A DNA stretch of 64,000 nt. It comes from Irpex lacteus (Eukaryota; Basidiomycota; Agaricomycetes; Polyporales; Irpicaceae). The notes under the pieces are model-generated. The model did no database searches. It saw only the letters and a program-made list of their open reading frames with translations, and was not told the DNA's origin. The translations under genes and the position numbers were made by a program. Each line of letters opens with the position of its first letter. Within the stretch, counting starts at the first letter, position 1. The stretch spans positions 2,232,001 through 2,296,000 of the forward strand of contig MQVO02000001.1 of the NCBI GenBank assembly GCA_001986395.2. The letters run 5' to 3'. Shown here one piece after another: positions 60,065 to 64,000 of this stretch.

Positions 60065-60322
60065 ACGTGCCAGGAAAGCCTAATGGGGAAGTGGCTCGAC
60101 TCACACGTTCCATTATCTATCTATCGCCCCCATCTCTCCTCCTCTTCGCAGCGGGTCCCAACTCTGCTCTGCTCTTGTTTCCCTCATTCACGCACCTTGA
60201 AGGGCTACCTTCGAGATTTTTTACTTTTCTCATCTTGCTCGAACTTATTCGCAGCGAGTATTTCGTGTTCATATACGGTTGCTAAGCTAACTCAAGTTAA
60301 TTTGGAAGATCTATACAAGATC

Positions 60323-62803
60323 ATGGCCGTCAACGCCTACCTTCGCCACGACCTGGGAGTCACCTGGATCATAGCCAACACCCCGAACTGGAAGACGATC
60401 GTCCTGCCGCCGAAACAATATCTCACCATCGGGACGTACCAGTCCGGCTTCACGAACGACGGCAGGAGGATTCCGGTCGAACCCTCGTACGAGGTCGACT
60501 GGCATCAGCCAGCCGAGCCGTGGAGACCGTACATCCCAGTGACGGACGAAGCTGGATTAGGAGGGGTGGCGAGATGGTTGTACGGAGGGAAGGAGGACTT
60601 GGAGACTCTCGCTGTCGTAGAGGGCGAGGAGAACGTCTTCTGCGTCGACGGAGAGGTGTGGTCAGCCATGAGAAGGGCGAGTCGCCTCGTTCGTCTCGCT
60701 CTCGAGGAAGTAGTCAGGAAGACCAGTTACTCGGGTACTCATCCCTCCCCTCCGCGAGACTTAGATCTCGACGACGTCTTCCGCGGTACGGAGAAGAACG
60801 TGCTCACCAGCCTGTGGAACCAACGCCGCCATTGCCTCGACGCCTTGGGATTCCTATCCTACGTGAGTCACGCTCTAGACCTGAAGGATTACAACCCCTA
60901 CCTGCTAGAGGACTCGGCGGCGTTGGAGCTCGTTCGGCACGCGTGTACGCTCCCCAAGAGGGGAGTCGCTGTTCGTTTGAGTGAATTCCAGACGGCCTCT
61001 GGAGGTCCCATCAAAGGGTTCAAGAAGGAATGGGGCAGGTGGCTGAAAGATAAGATTCCGGTCGCGGTTGTATGGTGCAGGGAGATCGCCGAGGACCCGG
61101 CGTATGGATTCGTCACTGATAGAGGGGAAGATTTCTATCTCCGCGTCGATAACCCGAGTGAACGCGCGCCTCGGACTCTCTGGCTCGCTCCGCGCTACCA
61201 CGACCACCTCGCGTACCCTATCTCACTGCAGGACGCGGAGATTCTGGAGGACTCCGTTCGTTTCGAAATCTACGAGAATCTTTACGAGAAAGTCAACTTG
61301 AAGGTCTACTTCCTCGACTGCCCTCTACGCGCACCTAAACCTCGCCGTGTTATACAAAGGAACCCGTTCGGCGACCTCGACGACGAACTCGACTATGGGG
61401 ACCACAGCTCCGACATCGAACCTCCCGCGCTACCCAGGGTCGAAGGGCGTACTGATCACTTCCGATTTCGACGACTTCGACAATTTGTCAATCCCGACAC
61501 TCTCATGACGAGGCAAATGGAGGCAGCAGGTCTTCTCGCCCTGTTCCCACCGGAGACCGACCCGAGCGACGAGTCGTTCGACTTGAACGACAGGGAAGAG
61601 AGGGACCGGCGGGAGTACGAGTACTCACTCCCCTCTCAAACCAGGAGACGGATCTACGACGACTACGACCCGGAGCCTAGCTTCGAGGACTATGAGGAGT
61701 ATTGGGAATACGAACAACGGTCGCGATCGTCTGACTGTTCGATGGATGGAGGCCACTCCAGCCAGTCGGACTCGGACATGAGGAGCGTGGAAGGTACGGG
61801 AGCACCCGAGATCGTACCTGAAGGGACGAAAGAGGGTCCTCGACGTCCCCTGTGGGAAAGGTTAGGTCTGGCGGAAGATAGACGCGCAGGAGAAAAGGAG
61901 GAGTCGCGTGCGAGGGCAGACGGGCATACGACCCCCACGGGAGGCTCTCCTGCCCAATGGTGGGAGGAATGGAAGACCAGTCTCTCGGACGACGAAGCTC
62001 GACTCGAGGCTGCGACCCTCTTCGAAGGCGAGGAAGTGCCCGCCAACGAAACCTTCCTGAACGACTGTCATTTAGCTTTCCCTCCCAGCTCCAAGGCATG
62101 GCTACTCGAACTCATTATCGCAAATCCCTACGTCACCAAAAGCGAGATATGCACGAAGGCTCTAAAAGGGGGCATCGCTTTTCGCGTGGGCATTCCCCCT
62201 TCATACGAGCAGTCGTACGCCGGAGCCAGGAGGGAAGAGCTAAGGGAAGCAAAAGCCCTGCCTCGTACGACCCCCTTTTGGACGAACGAGACATGGTCGT
62301 GCCTCCTCGACCCTCCTCTGCGGCTAGTATCCGACCTTCAACCATTCTTACCCCCTCAGATCGCGGTCAACAACTCGAACACTCTTATCGGAGCCCAGTA
62401 CCGCAGGAACTTGGACAGAGCCCGATACGACCCACGTCTGCCTCTCATGCTATTATACGGAGGCGAGCTTGCGCGGATCGCGTATCAAATCGGGCCCCGC
62501 GACATGGTCCTGCGCCTTCTCACTAACCCTTCGGACTGCTGGGTCGCGTACCAAGCTAAAGCAGAAGTAGATGGGAAGTACATCTACGAGACTTATGCGA
62601 ACCCAGCTGACGACCCTCTGGCGGCCACTCTCCTGGGACAGTTCGAGTACCTCCAGCAGAGGTCCTTCTGGCCCCCGGTAGAGCTATTCTACGGCGACTT
62701 GAAGTGGACGGGCAGATGGTCGGAAGCAAACGAGACGTGGTTCACGAGCATCTGGGACAAGATTACAGCTAAGACGGCAGTCGCGCAATCCTACACGAAG
62801 TGA
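60323..62803 (+). CDS. Long extra ORF of unknown function in the env position
   Basis: The same strand as Pol, with about 260 bases between them. I chose the ATG at 60323 (MAVNAYLRHDLGVTWIIAN); the frame is open upstream to 60083. It encodes 826 residues. The N-terminal half looks globular (YLTIGTYQSGFTNDGRR; GEENVFCVDGEVWSAMRR). The middle is strongly acidic and low-complexity (about 61.36-61.92 kb, rich in Asp, Glu, Tyr, Ser). The C-terminal part is again globular (WLLELIIANPYVTKSEIC; LRLVSDLQPFLPPQIAVNN). I see no signal peptide, no membrane helix and no envelope-like feature, so it is not a typical env. The codon style matches Gag-Pol. I do not recognise the family. Beyond the stop the frame stays open for another 44 codons. 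Confidence 0.8.
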   Translation: MAVNAYLRHDLGVTWIIANTPNWKTIVLPPKQYLTIGTYQSGFTNDGRRIPVEPSYEVDWHQPAEPWRPYIPVTDEAGLGGVARWLYGGKEDLETLAVVEGEENVFCVDGEVWSAMRRASRLVRLALEEVVRKTSYSGTHPSPPRDLDLDDVFRGTEKNVLTSLWNQRRHCLDALGFLSYVSHALDLKDYNPYLLEDSAALELVRHACTLPKRGVAVRLSEFQTASGGPIKGFKKEWGRWLKDKIPVAVVWCREIAEDPAYGFVTDRGEDFYLRVDNPSERAPRTLWLAPRYHDHLAYPISLQDAEILEDSVRFEIYENLYEKVNLKVYFLDCPLRAPKPRRVIQRNPFGDLDDELDYGDHSSDIEPPALPRVEGRTDHFRFRRLRQFVNPDTLMTRQMEAAGLLALFPPETDPSDESFDLNDREERDRREYEYSLPSQTRRRIYDDYDPEPSFEDYEEYWEYEQRSRSSDCSMDGGHSSQSDSDMRSVEGTGAPEIVPEGTKEGPRRPLWERLGLAEDRRAGEKEESRARADGHTTPTGGSPAQWWEEWKTSLSDDEARLEAATLFEGEEVPANETFLNDCHLAFPPSSKAWLLELIIANPYVTKSEICTKALKGGIAFRVGIPPSYEQSYAGARREELREAKALPRTTPFWTNETWSCLLDPPLRLVSDLQPFLPPQIAVNNSNTLIGAQYRRNLDRARYDPRLPLMLLYGGELARIAYQIGPRDMVLRLLTNPSDCWVAYQAKAEVDGKYIYETYANPADDPLAATLLGQFEYLQQRSFWPPVELFYGDLKWTGRWSEANETWFTSIWDKITAKTAVAQSYTK

Positions 62804-62938
62804 AAGGACGGATGGGGAAAGTCTCCAAGGCTCTTGCAAGCTGAAGGTCTGGCCACGTCCGCGGACAACAAGGCTCTCCCGATCGTCAAGAAAATGACCA
62901 ATGCGGGGATCATCGAAGGCACGGCGCTGGAGGGATAA
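62804..62938 (+). other. In-frame extension after the stop of the extra ORF
   Basis: After the TGA at 62801-62803 the same frame continues KDGWGKSPRLLQAEGLATS, then ADNKALPIVKKMTNAGIIEG, and stops at TAA 62936-62938. It could be the original C-terminus cut off by a CGA-to-TGA change, or a readthrough extension. Confidence 0.5.
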
Positions 62939-62973
62939 AGGTTTGTACAGAGGTGTTTCTCACAGGGGGGCTT

Positions 62974-63344
62974 TGAGACGGGGTAGGATAGTTTTCGTGT
63001 GAGAGAACGACCTCTTTAGCCCGGCCGAAGCCGGCCCGTAGTAGCTCGTTATATTCGCGCGTAAGCGCCAGGACATGTATCTTCTTTTTGCATCGCACCC
63101 TCACTGCCTACGGGCCTCTTTGTAATTTCATTTGTTTTCTCTTCGTACAACTACGTGTGTTCTATCTGACTTCACGACGACTGCCTACGGTAACGTCTAG
63201 GAGTTCCCGCGCCACTCGTAGTGGTCGCTTTCCTTAGTGAGCTGGCAGCTAAGGGCTACCTTAGCTGCTGCTCCCACTTCTCTCTCGTTAACCCGCCGGC
63301 CTAGAGCGGTGTCCCCCTCAAGACCGTCTCGGAGACGCGTCGCA
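62974..63344 (+). repeat. Right LTR
   Basis: 371 bp, the same length as the left LTR. I see two substitutions relative to it (C in TTCCCGCGCC and T in CTCTCGTTAACC). Confidence 0.95.
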
Positions 63345-63404
63345 GTTGTCGTCTGTTGTCATCTGTTGTCGTCTGTTGTCGTCTGTTGTCATCTGTTGTT
63401 GTCT
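63345..63404. repeat. 10-bp minisatellite carrying the LTR insertion
   Basis: Six consecutive units of GTTGTCRTCT (the last one GTTGTTGTCT). The first five bases also serve as the right copy of the target duplication. Confidence 0.9.
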
Positions 63405-64000
63405 TCGCCCTGTGCTCTCTCACACTACCTCCATGCACTCCTCTAGTTAATCCACAGTCCTATACTTGTGGGAGTGAGGCCATCAAGTGGCAAATGACGA
63501 TTCCTGATTTTTTTTTCTGGTAACAAAAACAATTTATGCATATGTATTATGGTTTCAATCATAATCAACAGTGAATACATTATGGGGGTCAAATATAACA
63601 TCAGAGAATTCAAAGTCAAACTGATTTTATTGTGTATACTGGTTTGAAAGATAAATGCCATAGAACGAAGTGATCTTGTATTGTATTGAGATGCAATCAA
63701 AGTCTGATAAAATTCAAAATGCAAATATACATCAAGTAAATATTGAATATATCACGAATGACGATAGCTATGAGAATTCTGAGGCCAGATTTGAGATCCT
63801 GAGTAAAATCCGGTTAAAAAACATATTATATGTTTTTTGACATTTGCATATGTTTCTGACATATGACACTATTCTAAAACAACAAACTGTTGAAAACAAG
63901 CGCCCAAACACTTGAAAGGTGGTGAATCTATACAATTACCCTCTTAGGTAATTATGGACAGATCATAATAAGTCTATTACCTATTTGATAGGTCAAAACG
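63405..64000. other. AT-rich region without recognised gene
   Basis: Composition shifts sharply to AT after the minisatellite. It holds short palindromic stretches such as AACATATTATATGTT and ACCTATTTGATAGGT. A 93-codon minus-strand frame (63443-63724) is low in complexity and not convincing. It may be part of another repeat that continues beyond the window. Confidence 0.45.

Larger units (their letters stand above)
52015..63344 (+). mobile_element. Ty3/gypsy chromovirus LTR retrotransposon
   Basis: 11,330 bp bounded by two 371-bp LTRs (TGAGAC...GTCGCA) and a 5-bp duplication GTTGT (52010-52014 and 63345-63349). Order: Gag, protease, reverse transcriptase, RNase H, integrase and chromodomain, then a further long ORF before the right LTR. 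The two LTRs differ at two positions that I can see, so the insertion is recent. Gag-Pol is split over three frames. I could not match a tRNA primer site after the left LTR, and the purine tract before the right LTR (CACAGGGGGG) is short. Confidence 0.95.

Noticed and set aside
63443..63724. 93-codon minus-strand frame in the AT-rich end
   Set aside because: It is low in complexity with composition-driven residues (Ile, Leu, Ser, Asn), and I find no family resemblance.

Overview
The window looks like nuclear DNA from a basidiomycete fungus, most likely an agaricomycete mushroom. The genes carry many short GT-AG introns of about 50-60 bases. The gene families are typical of that class: atypical 'HRD/DFG' kinase-like proteins, TKL-type kinases with HGDLRG catalytic loops, C2-helical modules of the kind found at the N-terminus of mushroom NLR proteins, PIF/Harbinger and EnSpm/CACTA transposons, and a Ty3/gypsy chromovirus. 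I see no rRNA, tRNA, CRISPR array or bacterial-type operon.

Region 1 (about 0.6-39.6 kb) is a kinase-rich accessory region. Six paralogues of one agaricomycete kinase-like family (591-1828, 3284-4572, 6821-8374 and 24627-25954 on minus; 14268-15770 and 16421-17738 on plus) share the same five-exon layout. Only the copy at 14268 keeps all recognisable catalytic residues; the others are decaying or pseudokinases. Between them lie three larger genes with a C2-like N-terminus, a helical middle and a C-terminal TKL kinase domain (8663-11355 and 21397-24329 on minus, 35451-38230 on plus). A fourth gene (18384-20760 minus) has C2 plus helical regions and a PPxY-containing tail but no kinase. A short helical gene near 13.1-13.8 kb resembles the four-helix (MLKL-like/HeLo-like) domains of mushroom cell-death proteins. 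I infer, without proof, that this is a fungal recognition or signalling (innate-immunity-like) gene cluster.

Region 2 (30.0-31.5 kb) is a 1.48 kb element with inverted ends flanked by TA, without a recognised transposase.

Region 3 (39.7-50.6 kb) is a nest of four DNA transposons whose target-site duplications can be read directly. A PIF/Harbinger element (TAA duplication) carries a Myb/SANT-like gene and a DDE nuclease gene with an in-frame stop. A 6.8 kb EnSpm/CACTA element (GTGC duplication) with a Tnp2-type transposase sits inside it. A MULE-like miniature element (9-bp duplication) sits in its left inverted repeat, and that miniature element contains a further small element (AGG duplication).

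Region 4 (52.0-63.3 kb) is an 11.3 kb Ty3/gypsy chromovirus with two 371-bp LTRs that differ at only two positions and a GTTGT duplication, inserted in a 10-bp minisatellite. Gag-Pol is broken by two frame changes, and a long ORF of unknown function occupies the place where env lies in retroviruses. The last 600 bases are AT-rich and show no gene.
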